64,000 bases of DNA from Choanephora cucurbitarum (taxonomy: Eukaryota > Mucoromycota > Mucoromycetes > Mucorales > Choanephoraceae): assembly GCA_025331435.1 (NCBI GenBank), contig JAIWNI010000050.1:148046-212045 (forward strand), written 5' to 3'. The first letter of the stretch is position 1, and every line of letters begins with the position of its first letter. Shown here one piece after another: positions 12,057 through 23,067 of this stretch. The position numbers and the translations under genes are program-made. The notes beneath the pieces are model-generated. The model was not told where the DNA came from, searched no databases, and saw only the letters and a program-made list of their open reading frames with translations.

Positions 12057-12750
12057 ATGATAAAGAGTTGTCTTAAGCTACACCGAAAAAACAATAAGGA
12101 TGCTCACTATCATTACGAGACAGATACAGCATGTAAAATGAACGACAGATCTGACGAACATTCAAACGAAACCAAAACACTGACAGATCATGAAGAAGAA
12201 GAGAGATCAAGGCGGTACCGGCTTTCATCTCGAATAATTGAATTCTTTGCTACTCATTCACTCTCAATCACACTCGAAAACAAAGGTAATACTGCCAGAG
12301 ATCATTTAGGTAGGGCCAATGATAGCACAATAAAAGAGAAATACAAAAGGATAACATATCAATTAAATTAGCAAACGAAAGAACCTATCTTGCATGGTTT
12401 CGAACTTCTCTTACTCTAGTCACTCTAGGCATAGGTACAGTAACTGCAAGATTAGACAATCAAACGAAAAGCTAACACGCTGACTGATAGGTATCGTCCA
12501 AGTGTATCATACACCAACAGCGAGTCATAAGAAGCTGGGCAAAGCATTAGGTCTAGTGTTTATGATGGCAAGCATTCTATTTCTCTATTTTGGTAATGTT
12601 CGGTATTTTCATGCGCAACATGCTTTGCAGCATGGTAATTTTCCCGCTAGCCGAGGCATCATTACGTGGGCTTCCTCTTGTATCTTATTTTTGTTTGTAG
12701 GCATGTTTACAATGATGGTAATCGAAACAAAATCAAGAGAGTTGCATTAA
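12057..12750 (+). CDS. DUF202 domain membrane protein
   Basis: Exons 12057-12309, 12372-12434 and 12491-12750 close in frame to 191 residues. The N-terminal half is charged and probably cytosolic. The conserved DUF202 core begins at NKGNTARDHLANERTYLAWF, runs into a first membrane helix (RTSLTLVTLGIG), and is followed by two hydrophobic helices (about 12553-12600 and 12660-12720). The NERTYLAWFRTSL signature is characteristic of DUF202/YidH-like proteins and of the C-terminal domain of fungal VTC polyphosphate polymerase subunits. There is no SPX or VTC catalytic domain here, so it is a stand-alone small VTC1-like protein. A later ATG (12138) is an alternative start. Confidence 0.85.
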
Positions 12751-13985
12751 AGAAAACTAGCTGCATTTATGTTTCTTTTTATATATATTTCCCTCTTTTG
12801 TTTTATTAAAAAAAGTTCATAACACACTTGTAAATTCAAGTTAAGAAGAAGAAGGCGTGTTTTTTTTTCTTATGAGTCGTAATGGAAAAAGCAACTAATC
12901 AACGAGTTATTGAGTTCAAACACTTTTTTATTCTTCCTAACTGTGCTTAGGAACACAAATTAAGGTTTGTGGACTTGATGCATTTTTCGATTTGTCTCGG
13001 TGCCTTTGTCTATCCTGTGCTTACTACTTAGTATATTCAAACAAGATTGTTTATTAAACCAATTTAGCACTAGTAAGGTAAAGGATCGTTCAGCTTCGGT
13101 GATAATATCTAAAGCAAGTGCCAATATTTTCTTTATAAATTGTTTGAGCAATAAGAAATCGCATTCTTGTTCAAAATTGAATAACGCCTTACTGAAGTTG
13201 TTATCATATCCTTTTACATCAAGATAGCATTTCTTCTATTAATTTTGACATACAATCACTAGTTGACTTGCCAAGTCTTAGTTGATCAAACTCGTTACTT
13301 GCATAACAATTTTGAAAGGCAACAAAGTAAAATGCAGTAGAAAAAAACTGTTGTCATTAGACTATCAGCACTATCTCCTTGATGGTATTCCATAAGTCAA
13401 AGTCAAATAGTCAGACTTTTTTCTGGAGCCTTGAAAGAACTACTACAGCACTTTGAGATAACAATATCTTTGATTAGCATAACTATATTGTTGCTAGAGT
13501 TTTTACAAAAGTAGTTATCAACAATTTTGCACAAAAGCACAACAAAAGTATGAGTAAATGCAAAAGAGCAACTTTAGAAACGATGTCTCAGATCCATTTA
13601 ATCTTTTAAAGTAGTCTTATGGCTATTTCAACGATTGCCTTTAAGAAATGAAATTTGTTACTAATTGGTTAAGTTATAGTTGAATTGAGATGCACAGAGC
13701 TCTTTTCGCATAAAACTGAAAAAGGATCTTGAAGCTTATCAAGAGGTATGCATAATTACTCCTTGCTTCAAAAAGTTGATACAGCTACTTTTTAAGACTC
13801 ATGAAACAAGTGCACCAAGCCCTACTGATTGATTTTCTTTTTCGCATAATCCTGAAAAATTCCAATCTATTAAACATAATTCCCTGCAACTTCCCCTCAC
13901 CCCTTTTGATTTCTCTGACACAAAACTGGTTTAAGAAAAAAACTAAAAAGCTCTCATTTTTATTCCATCGTATGCAAAGTAGACT
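12751..13985. other. Intergenic, decayed sequence
   Basis: Short frames on both strands around 12960-13230 mirror each other and neither looks coding. I see no intact gene and no clear element. Confidence 0.45.
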
Positions 13986-14130
13986 TTACAGTTTAGAGCT
14001 GCCGATAATAGAAAAACAAGCAGTGCCTATATAAAAAAAATCAGTTTCTAACAGTTGAGTTTGTGGTTTAATTGGATAGCTTACCATAATGAATAGGACG
14101 ATCAGAAGAACGAGAACAGCAGCAACCCAT
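13986..14130 (-). CDS. MGCC micropeptide A (predicted N-myristoylated/palmitoylated)
   Basis: Exons 14130-14085 and 14026-13986 (58-nt GTAAGC...ATAG intron) give 28 residues. The peptide starts MGCCCSRSSDRP and ends IIGSSKL. Gly2 with Ser6 fits an N-myristoylation signal, and Cys3-5 are candidate palmitoylation sites, so a membrane-anchored peptide is inferred. It is supported by a paralogue at 29459-29593: both begin MGCC, have Ser-Arg at residues 6-7, use an intron of nearly the same length in the same phase, and have a TATATAAA about 90 bp upstream of the ATG. The function is unknown. It lies immediately outside inverted-repeat arm A and points away from it. Confidence 0.6.
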
Positions 14131-14222
14131 ATTAAGAACTTTAAGGAACGAGGATAAACAAAGTGTGTGTATGCTTTGGATAGTATAAAAAGAAAAGGAT
14201 GATGAACAACTTTTTATGCCTC

Positions 14223-14230
14223 TTTATATA
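14223..14230 (-). promoter_or_regulatory. TATA box of MGCC micropeptide A
   Basis: On the minus strand this reads TATATAAA, about 93 bp upstream of the ATG at 14130. The paralogue has the same octamer at a similar distance. Confidence 0.5.
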
Positions 14231-14289
14231 TATTTTTCTTTTTGAGCTGTTTTGAGAACGTGAGCTTATTGTTTTGGACTGTTTTGTGA

Positions 14290-15010
14290 ACTAGCAACAT
14301 TGTCTATTCTTGTACACTACTGTTTCATTCATACCCTTTTTGCTTTTGTCCGGATAATGAGCTAGAGACAGAGAGACAGAGAGGAGGCCATGCCCATGAT
14401 ACCTCGTCTTCGCTATATACTCCATACTGAACTAAATGGAGAGAAACAATTTGGCTTGTTCTTTTAGCTTGCTCATGCTACACACCATGGCTTGTAATCA
14501 TTTGTCTTCCAAATATTCTGCTTCTGACAACTTTTCCTTTTCAGTGTTGTCTGCAGTCCAACTGGCATGGGCATCGTCTCCCTCCTTCTATCTATCTGTC
14601 TGCCTGTATTTCTTGTTGTAACTGTTGATGTAAACAAACACATAGGTTTCTTCTCTTTGCAGATGACACATAATGAACCAAGTGCTACAATGAGCCAAAG
14701 ACATAATTACTACTGAGGTGGTGCTTTTTGTCCCTTCCTTCTCTTTCTCTTTCTGACGGATCTCATGATGGCCCTTTGTCTTTATGTATACCACATCGTT
14801 CTGATCCCAGCACCCACACATGTCATTGCTATCTAGCTCCGCCTCTGAGATACAAAACCTATTCACAGTCATCTAGCTCGGATCTCTCTCTCCCCATGTA
14901 TGTGTGTTACTTTGCGAACTGTCGATGCATACAGAGACCGAATCAACGAAAGGGGTTGCCAGAACAGACTGAGTGTTGTTCCTAGCAGGCTTAGTTAGTC
15001 TATTGAACTG
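14290..15010. repeat. Inverted repeat arm A (about 0.72 kb)
   Basis: This stretch is almost identical to the reverse complement of 28591-29319. By eye I find only a few differences: one substitution near 14790, one near 14336, and a 6-nt length change in the GACAGA/TCTCTG run near 14365. Outside 15010 similarity vanishes within about 20 bases. Outside 14290 it drops to patchy similarity that continues through the TATA box and into the micropeptide gene. A 94-codon frame (14872-14588, minus) and an 85-codon frame (14728-14985, plus) are open in both arms, but recent copying explains that without coding function. Confidence 0.92.
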
Positions 15011-15708
15011 GGTCAAGTCTTGTAATAATGAATACCATGAACAGCAATGTCTCTTTAAGCTTACGTCTTTTTTGGCAACATCACTTTATCTGTTTATAAT
15101 CTCGTTATCTATGAGCAGTATTTTTGGAATCGCAAGTTGACATATACCTATCTGCTTCATAGACTAGATGTATATCTCTCTGAATCTAGAATTGTGCACA
15201 ACTTGCTTGTACAAAGCCTTATAATTCGATAATGATGATGAGATTATTTGCTAAAAAAGAACTGGACAGACAAGTCAGCAACAACTCATTGAGTCGTATT
15301 TTACTAGATAAGCTAGCAAATACGACTAATTGATATTATTAAGTCTAATGCCCAATTAGATTGCTAGATATATATGGAGGAACAAACCAAAAATACTGTC
15401 AGGTCATTGCTTTTACTTATTAATTGCAAGATTTGTTTTGTACATCAAACGGTTTTTTATGTTTCAAACTGCAATTACCATCAGACCTCCGATATTGGTG
15501 CGAGTACAGAGTTGCTTAGGTGTCTCAATGGAGTTTGTTCTCTTTTTTAAAAAAAATCTGCTTCAATTCACTCCTTGACTATTTTCTTACAATATAGGCT
15601 TAAAAGAGGCCCCAAAGAGCTCAACAAACGATACACTTCATGTTTAATCATAGGCACTCACAACACAGTTATTTTGAAAGAGTTTTATTATCCATGACTC
15701 CTGCTTAA
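15011..15708. other. Intergenic, AT-rich
   Basis: No frame, RNA gene or element recognised. The part near 15650-15708 should hold the 3' UTR of the RasGEF gene. Confidence 0.45.
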
Positions 15709-18432
15709 TTAAAAATGAGACACTTTTGTCTTTTTTTCTTGAGACATCATTTTATCAAAAAGTGTGTTGTATGGCTCGCACAGGAAACTAGCTTTTCGTA
15801 TCTGTGCATTATCTAACAAAGACATTGATTGTAAATGTTGATGTAGTTCTGGATGAATTTTAAACCGGTAGGCCCGAGAGAGTACTTGAAAAGAAAGGAC
15901 ATGTTTGACGACAGAAGCAGTGATTCGAAACTTGTTATAGTTCACCAGATGATGACTCTGTCTATCACATAATAACTTATCATGAGATGATCCTTGATCA
16001 CCTTGCGTTTTCTTCTTGGAACAACTTGATTGAATGAATGTAGGCAGTTCAGCCACAAAGACTAAATCAGATAAATAGAGTCCTATTTTTTTTTAATGTT
16101 AGCCTTATCCTTTTCTTTCCATATCCTTTAGCTTACCTAGGAAAGGTATACAACCTTGTGCAGTTGAATCCAACTCTGCTTGACTTTTTGTCAAGACACT
16201 CTCAACAGCAAACGGTTCAGCAATTTCTTCTACTGCCTCTGTCATACGATCTCGTACATTTTTCCAATTACGAAAGGGTTTTGCCATTTCTTTCAGTTGA
16301 TTGAACAATTCTACTTCACCATGATCTACTTTTTGCCATGTCTTTTCTAACCTTGATACTGCAGGTGACTGTAAGCCTAACAAGATTTGCATCATTGTAC
16401 TGTAGTTTCTATGCTGATAGCATTTAAGAGAGATGCGAATGAACTTCTCAATGACTTTTGTTCTCACTTCTAGCTGCTGTGAACGCACAATTTCAGATGC
16501 TACCCATTGACATATCTAGGCTTCTTGTAAGTTGTTGATGATTTCTCTCTCAGTTTCTTTTCAATGAACTTACTACATTAAAATAAGCAATCATGCGATC
16601 GACACCTAATTGATTGATATCTGTCTCTTCACTGAGTGCAGCAATATCCACCACAAATGACTGTCGCTTAGACGATCTCTTTCGCCACCTTAATTCAACC
16701 AGTTCTTCCCAAGTGATATTCTGAAGCATGGATTGTTCAATCAAACAAAACTGTTGGGCAATGATCTCAGATCGATACTTGAGCACAATCGATCGATAGT
16801 CACTCTGTTGATCTGGATGATGTCTGGGCGTAGGTGATGAAGGAGAAGAAAGGGAAGGTGCTAGATACGACAGAAAATGGGATACTGTACTTGATGTGGA
16901 AGAAGATGAGGATGATGTATGCTCAGGACTGAGTGAATCGCATGTATGGTTCAGGTCGCTAGCAAAGGGCATCCTTCTTGGACTCGTTTTCGAAACAGTA
17001 CGCCGAATGGAACTCTTCATTTTGGAGGCCCAGTTGCTATGATGAGTTGTCACGGGTGATGAAATCGAAACAGCCACAGGTGACGGTAAGGTAGCGTGAC
17101 AGGGAGTGATGCCAATGGCACTATCTTTTCGATAACTTTTGCAGCTCTCACTGGATGTTTGATGAAGTTTGCGTTGTCGTTTAAATACATGACGAAGGCT
17201 TTTGATAATGTGCTCATCTCGAGGTGATGCCAAGATAACATGGTTTGTTTGAACTTGTGTGAGAAAAGTAGACAGCATGAATCGGAGTGTTCTCGATGTA
17301 GCAAAATCACAAGCCCAGTAATGTGTTAACCAATGACGAATCACAACAAATGTTCTAAAATAATAATAAAAAAAGGAGAGAGAGAAATAAGGGGGGTGAA
17401 GGCCAATTGGATTTAATTAAATCTTGTTTACCTTATTCGAATCAGTCTGTGTTCATCTGTCTCTTGTAAAAGTGTCCAGCGAAATCTTAAGATTAATAAT
17501 TTGCATAATTTGATAGGCGTAATGAACTGTCTGAAAGTCAAAAAGAAATCCATCAGAAATTCATTGTCTATCCATAAAAGGGTAAGTCGAGTGAAATAAG
17601 AGTGACTTGTGTATACATACAAACATACCCATTTCCCGAGTTAATTTCTCTACCAATTTCTCTACTATAGCCGAAGTCAAGGTATGATCGTCTGACTTTC
17701 CATAATGAATAAAGCAGCCAGAATCAACTGAGAGGAGTTCAAAGATATGTGGATCATTCTCAATGGGTATGTCTTTATCGATAGGTGTCTGTTTCTTTGG
17801 TGTCTCATCTGGACTCAGTGGTTTTTGAATAGGGTCAGGTTTTTCTTTGACATAAGGGACATTCATTGACATTTTTTCTTTATGCTTTTTTCGATCGGGA
17901 TGGATATTGAGAGGAGAGAGCGATGCGTCTGATAAGAGAGAATGAGTGGGTGATGGTGTCTGATGCCCAAACACCTTTGAGAGTTTAGTTGTCATGACTG
18001 GTAGGTTGGAAAATGATTGAGATGCGTATAGACTATGCTGACTATTATCACTATTAAAAAAATTGATTTTTTCATGTAGATTTGAGTATTCGTTAAGGAA
18101 TGTTTTAATAAATCAAATACCTTTCTTTCATGCTCTTTAGTTTTCGTGTCATCGTCACCCAGCCATAGATAGTGGCCATACGTAAATATTCGCTGGTGTT
18201 TAAGTCTGCACATAGACTGTGTCTTCTCTTGACTAATACATGCTGTGATGCTAATTCAACAATAGGCGAGGTTGGTGTATGTGTGTCCTGGTAACAGGAT
18301 AGTCTGCTTTCTTCCTGTTCCTTTTGAATGACCACAATGTCGTCTAATGATTTGGATCGTCTTTTACTATTATATATTTCAGTATAACCATCATTATAAA
18401 GAACATAGGCTTTACTTCAAGTCAGGTTTCAT
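15709..18432 (-). CDS. Ras guanine-nucleotide exchange factor (CDC25-type RasGEF)
   Basis: Seven exons on the minus strand (18432-18416, 18366-18121, 18050-17629, 17567-17432, 17354-16574, 16515-16137, 16082-15709) join in frame to 784 residues. The RasGEF N-terminal domain starts near residue 225 (LTREMDNEFLMDFFLTFRQF) and continues through HWLTHYWACDF. A Ser-rich linker follows, then the CDC25 catalytic domain from about residue 465 (EIIAQQFCLIEQSML), with IAYFNV, QWVASEIV, KFIRIS, and PFLGLYLSDLVFV. Family members load GTP on Ras at the plasma membrane. The first about 200 residues are Ser/Thr/Pro-rich, with no SH3 domain visible. The 17-nt first exon was chosen because it alone gives an ATG and a canonical 49-nt intron in phase. 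Confidence 0.92.
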
Positions 18433-19283
18433 TGGCAGTAAAAAACAAGAGGACACAGTATAAGATGAAGGTAAGAAAGAAAGACAAGAAGAAAGAAAAG
18501 CAGAATAAGCTTTGTTTGCAGGTTTTCTATAATAGACTAAATAGCTATCTTTTTTTTTGGTGTATGCATGATTTATTTGGGAACTGACTTTTAAAGTTAA
18601 TTTTGGTTGTACCTTGAATACACGGGATGACTACTCTTTAAACAATAGTCTTATGATAAGAAACAATTGATTATAGCTTGATAGTTATTAAATGCAATTG
18701 ATTGTTTAATTAGAAAATAAATCTTTTCTTTCTGAGCCCTTTTTTTTTATGGATACAGTAAAGGCTATCCTAAAGCCTTCCAGATTGCCGCTTTGCTATC
18801 TTGTCAGATACTGATTTTATAGAGACACGTCAATTGAGGGAGAAAAATCATTTATCGATTGTTTCATTGGAAATCAACTATACAATAGAATTAAAGGGTT
18901 CATTTATAATAGTTTCAGACCTTAAAAGGAGAGGTTAAAGAAAGAAAAGGGGGGTTTACGTCAGTTTAATGTATCTAAGAGAAAGGGTTGGGGAGTCTCA
19001 AGAAAAAGAATCGCCGGAAGACAAGAATGCATGTTGAATTAGGTTTTTTCTTTTATAAAGCTCAAGTCAATTCTAGAGTGGGCGTATTAAACAAAAGAGA
19101 ACATGTGTCATACGCTGTACTACTCTAATACGTCTTTTTCGCTTGCTTTTAGATTGAGTCATGCTAACCTAAGACAAGAGCTGGTCAGGCTATCTATTGC
19201 ATTCAACCCAAATCAACTTTTTGTAGCAGAAAGGGCTTATACTGAAACAATCAAAATTGTTGTATTGGTTTTTCGAACTAGCA
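18433..19283. other. Intergenic between RasGEF promoter and Tc1 element
   Basis: The sequence nearest 18433 is the presumed RasGEF promoter. The rest is AT-rich with a purine-rich patch near 18930-19020. No gene recognised. Confidence 0.45.
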
Positions 19284-20793
19284 TTTACGTACGATATTTT
19301 AATTTTTGCGTATGGCAGAGGAAATTATTTTGCGTACCTTTTCATTATGTCATCCAAAAACTTACTTTCAGAATACTTAAATTGCTTCCACTCGAACGAA
19401 GAGCTGTCAAGCTCGGAACCTACGGAAATTGAAGAGCTCCAGCAGGATTTGTAAAGCATTGTTGCTATGGAGTGATATTACTAGCAACCTGGACAAGATC
19501 TCGAGCCTCAATCAAAAAAAGCTGAAGCAGAGGCCCGACTTGAGGCGTTTAATGGATTTAAACAGCTTTTCTCAAGCATGCAACTATGCTCCTAAACAGC
19601 CAGCAAAAAGAGAAAATGGTTGCTCCTGTTAAGACAGAAAAAGCTGCAAAGGCCGGTAAAGTTAGAGGTAACTACCGATCTACTCAGCAGACCCAAGAGC
19701 TCCTAGGCCTTGTTATTGAGCAGGGTCTTTCAGCAAAACAAGCAGATCTGTTTGTTGGTATTGCACAGCACTATATGAACCTGTACAAGGACGACGAAGA
19801 GAAGCATTTGTCTTGTGTTGCGAAAGCAAAGAGCGGCGGGTTGAGCAAGAAATTAGAACCTCGACACACGGCTTTCTTGAGAGATTTCTATCGAAAGAAT
19901 GCTGCTGCTGTTCTACGGGAAGCAAGAGATGCCTTACTGTCTGCTTTTCCGGATATTGATAGTATTGCTTTGTCATCATTGCACTATTACTTGACAAAGC
20001 ATGCAAGTCTGACGCTGAAAAAGCTTGTCAAAGCTAGAAGTGCCGATGACACCCTAGAGCAAAGGAAGGAAAAGGTGTTGGAATGGAAGGCAGATAAAGA
20101 ATTGGGTTGGGAGAAAATTGCGTTTTCATCGATGAGGCAGATTTTAACATGCATATTATACGTGATTTCGGGAGATCTAAGAGAGACAAGCCTGCCAAAG
20201 TTGAGCTTCCAAACAATCGAGGCATAACAGTGACTATTGTAATTATTGAGAAAGGAATGACTGACTTAACATTGCGTAAGCGCAAAGCAGTACAAAGAAA
20301 GGTTGCCTCTAATAAAAAGAAGTGATGGTACCTCTGACGGAGTTGCCGCCACTGTCAAGGTTGGTACTCGTAATGAACATTTCCTCGAGTTTATTCAAGG
20401 TGTGATGGATAAGCATCAGATGAAAGGCAGATACATTGTCATGGACGATGCTACCATACACAAAGTATCAGAATTTCAGAAAACAATTCCAGAGCATGGC
20501 TACAAGCCTCTCTTCCTCCCTCCATTCTTAAATCCAATCGAATTGTTCTAGTCGAAACTGAAGGCTGGCGTAAAAAGAGATTGTTTGACTGCAGATGATA
20601 ATCTTAGTCAAAGAGTAATTGAATCAGCAAAAAAGGTTACTACTTCAGACTGAATCAATTGAATAAAGCACAACATTTCTTTCTTTGATGATTGTATTGA
20701 ATGTAAGCCTATGATGTAAAATATACTCTCCACTTTTGTACGCAAACTATGCGCAAATATTTTCCTCTGCTATACTCAAAAATCAAGTACGAC
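19284..20793 (+). mobile_element. Tc1/mariner-type DNA transposon, degenerate
   Basis: The element is bounded by imperfect inverted repeats of about 50 bp. The left arm (19284-19337) holds GGCAGAGGAAATTATTTTGCG and the right arm (20738-20793) holds its complement-like counterpart with CCTCTGC, GCGCAAATATTTTCC and GTACGCAAA. The arms flank a DDE transposase reading frame on the plus strand. The true ends may lie somewhat further out; I could not identify a TA target duplication with confidence. Confidence 0.7.
19586..20652 (+). pseudogene. Broken Tc1/mariner (DDE_3-like) transposase
   Basis: The N-terminal part (19586 to about 20115) is a helix-turn-helix-like region of some 170 residues. The catalytic domain follows in two other frames: FIDEADFN (first Asp) near 20125, IVMDDATIH (second Asp) near 20440, and PPFLNPIE (Glu) near 20540. 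The order and spacing fit the DDE/DDD superfamily of Tc1/mariner transposases. At least three lesions are visible: a frameshift near 20115, another near 20310, and an in-frame TAG at 20549-20551 directly after NPIELF. The copy cannot make transposase. Confidence 0.85.
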
Positions 20794-21400
20794 CTCCTTC
20801 ACTTGCTGTTATTCAACGGTTTGCTAGTCAAAACATATACCACTGAAAAATCGAATCAAAAGAGTTACTATCGCGTGACTTGGCTTGCTTATCTTTAATT
20901 TTCGTATATCAGTTTCATTTATCATATAAAACCTGTTTGTGCTGTGGGTGTTTGTTCTTTTTTCTTTTCATTCATGTTTGCAACAAGTGAGACTTACCAA
21001 GTAAGCATCAACATGTAGTTAGAAGCACCAGAACATTCGTCTAACTCATAAACAATTTTATCTTTTTTTTTAGACGCGACCAAGAGCTTGAAATATTGGG
21101 ATTTGTTTCGGATTGGATTTGGAGATAGAATTTAACTAGTCTGTAATATATTTAAGATAATATATAGTAAAGGCTTTATTCGATAAGTATATGATATGAT
21201 ATTGATAATGTTATAATAAAATGGCTTACTTTTTCTAATTCTCGAGTAATGCTTGAGACAAAATCCGAAGAAAAGAACAAAGTAATAAGATAAATGATAA
21301 TTATATAGAGAATTGTAATATATGTGTAACAGGCACACACAACAGAGAAGTAACCAGAGGAACAAGAAAAGGGTAAATCGATAGTATCCTAAATGCACAC
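20794..21400. other. AT-rich intergenic
   Basis: Strongly AT-rich, with no coding-like frame. Nothing recognised. Confidence 0.4.
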
Positions 21401-21404
21401 CATT

Positions 21405-21720
21405 TTACCACCTTTCAAGCTGCATATATTTCGGACTTTGGCCATCTCTAACCTTTTGATCTTGTCCCAATGAACAACATTTGTACTGATTACAGTACAA
21501 AGTATTGGGAAAGCGAGATGCCCTCTTAGTGCACTTTTCAAAACAAGTTTTGGATGAGTTGTTGCAAGCCTGACACCACCCACTTTTTTTTGGACGACTT
21601 TGTTTGAAAAGTTGAGTACAAAAAGTCGGCACTTTAAAGGTAGCTTTAGGAGACATAGTATGGTCTTTGCTTTTACTTCTTTGAGACACGAAACTGGCAA
21701 CAACAACCTTGGTAATATGC
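21405..21720 (-). pseudogene. Decayed Zn-finger element fragment, possibly TnpB/Fanzor-like
   Basis: A 116-codon frame on the minus strand has CQACNN, FEKC, YCNQYKC and then, across a frame change, W-D...RDG and AKVRNI. That order (CxxC, second Cys pair, then an RD..A..NI-like end) resembles the C-terminal zinc finger and RuvC-III end of TnpB/Fanzor nucleases. There is no upstream catalytic domain. The match is short and needs a frameshift, so it could be another zinc-finger transposase. Confidence 0.3.
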
Positions 21721-21883
21721 CTTTCCAAATCCATGGCCAGATATATCCTATACAAGGTCCTTTTTTTTATCTGAAGAGGAATAACTATACAAGATATGCT
21801 CAGCCTTATATTCTTGCTCCTCAGCTTCCAGCTTCATTTGGGGCAAACAACAACAGTGATCTGGATAGGGAAATCACACTATG
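21700..21883 (+). pseudogene. Helitron-like N-terminal fragment
   Basis: The plus strand encodes GNMPFQIHGQIYPIQGPFF and then RYAQPYILAP. The pattern FxIHGxIY...AQxYI is characteristic of the N-terminal helitron-like domain of Rep/helicase proteins. It resembles the better preserved fragment at 25670-26190 (FRIHGSMYHRMG...FAQIYVYD). The frame ends at 21882-21884, and no helicase follows. Confidence 0.5.
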
Positions 21884-21885
21884 AC

Positions 21886-21936
21886 CACACTATGTGATGT
21901 TGCGATGTTACAATAGGGATACTACGTCACTTGTAG
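21886..21936 (+). repeat. Direct repeat, copy 1 (about 50 bp; copy 2 at 22453-22504)
   Basis: Both copies read ACTATGTGATGTTG, then TAATGTTGCAATAG-like sequence and GGATACTAC. Copy 2 contains the 3' splice site and first codons of exon 4 of the overlapping hypothetical gene. Copy 1 therefore looks like a duplicated intron end plus exon start. Confidence 0.75.
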
Positions 21937-21971
21937 TCTTTTTTTCCAAACACAGTTCCCTTTCGTACATC

Positions 21972-23067
21972 ATGATGGTTAGAGATGTGTTGCCTTTAAC
22001 ACGCTATAAGCTGGGTAAAACCATAGCTAAGATGATAGAAGAATGGCAACTTGTAAGTAAACCAACAAATTCATTGAAATATCTCTTAATCACACTAACA
22101 GCTAAACCGTCTTTTTTTATTTAGGCTATTAAAGATAAGAAAGAAACGTTTATGCCATCAAATATGCCAACCTCCAATGAGGGGTTTTGCATATATATCA
22201 TGCTTTCATCGATGTATGTATTGCCTTTCAATGACTGATTGCCATTGACTAACTTCATGTGTCATAGTTTCATCAACACGAAAAGAAAACCAGTCAGAGA
22301 TAGCAGCAACGTTAAGTTCAAGTATGTCCAGTCCGAAATCGATTACATAATGAAGCATGTTTCTGGAATCTTGCAAAATATTTTCTCAATGGATAGTATA
22401 CTTTCCACTGGTTGGTAAGATATAGCGAAAGTAGATAGTCATTGTGTATTCATACTATGTGATGTTGTAATGTTGCAATAGGGATACTACTTCGCTTGCT
22501 GTCAAGGAAATCCAACAGGGCTATACTGCCTTCCGCCCTGACTGTTTGATAATCACACACAATGGAGTTGAAGTTGGCGCAATTGAAATCAAGCCAATCA
22601 CCACCTGTAAAGAACTTGTGGATGTTGATACCTGTAAAGTTGCTGAGATCTGTAAATGCCAACTACATTTACGAATGAAAGTTGCCAAATCAACAAGAGA
22701 ATTTGACACTTTTTGTCATCGTTGTTGGTAAGAGATGTATTTTGCTTACACTATGTAAATTTTTAACCACCTGATTATACCTTGTTTTAGGCAAACGCGT
22801 TTTCTTCAGCTACTTGAGGCTAGATACCACAGATAGTACATATAAGTACTATCAGCATGGTCAGGCATCTTTCCCCAACTTTGAATCAACAACAACAGAT
22901 ATGAAAGTGTTTTTGGAGTCTTTCCTCTCCTTTAAGGTAATGATTTTGCAGTAGCGAATATTCGCGTTATATATTTTTAGGAGCTTATAAAGGAAAGTCT
23001 AGCAAGCAAAGAAGAAGCACCAGGCTTATTTGATGAGTACTCTCATCTAATTAAGTGGTTGCTCTAA
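21972..23067 (+). CDS. Spliced gene of unknown family (possibly disabled)
   Basis: Six exon-like blocks: 21972-22052, 22125-22213, 22268-22414, 22482-22727, 22791-22936 and 22981-23067. Blocks 1-4 join in frame through canonical introns, and blocks 5-6 join in frame to a TAA. The junction 4-5 does not keep the frame with the visible GTAAGA donor, so there is either a one-base lesion or a splice site I missed. The predicted protein has about 260 residues: LTRYKLGKTIAKMIEEWQL, then SSNVKFKYVQSEIDYIMKHV, then RPDCLIITHNGVEVGAIEIK, then a C-terminal part ending EYSHLIKWLL. The third block looks like a nuclease-type or recognition beta-core (D...GVEVGAIEIKP resembles D...ExK), but this is only a resemblance. 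The neighbourhood is transposon debris. The 5' end is uncertain. Confidence 0.5.
22453..22504 (+). repeat. Direct repeat, copy 2
   Basis: Partner of 21886-21936; it covers the acceptor and beginning of exon 4 of the hypothetical gene. Confidence 0.75.

Noticed and set aside
14588..14872. 94-codon frame on the minus strand, repeated with one amino-acid change at 28729-29013
   Set aside because: Both copies lie in near-identical repeat arms, so the shared open frame shows only recent copying; composition is not coding-like and an 85-codon frame overlaps it on the other strand.
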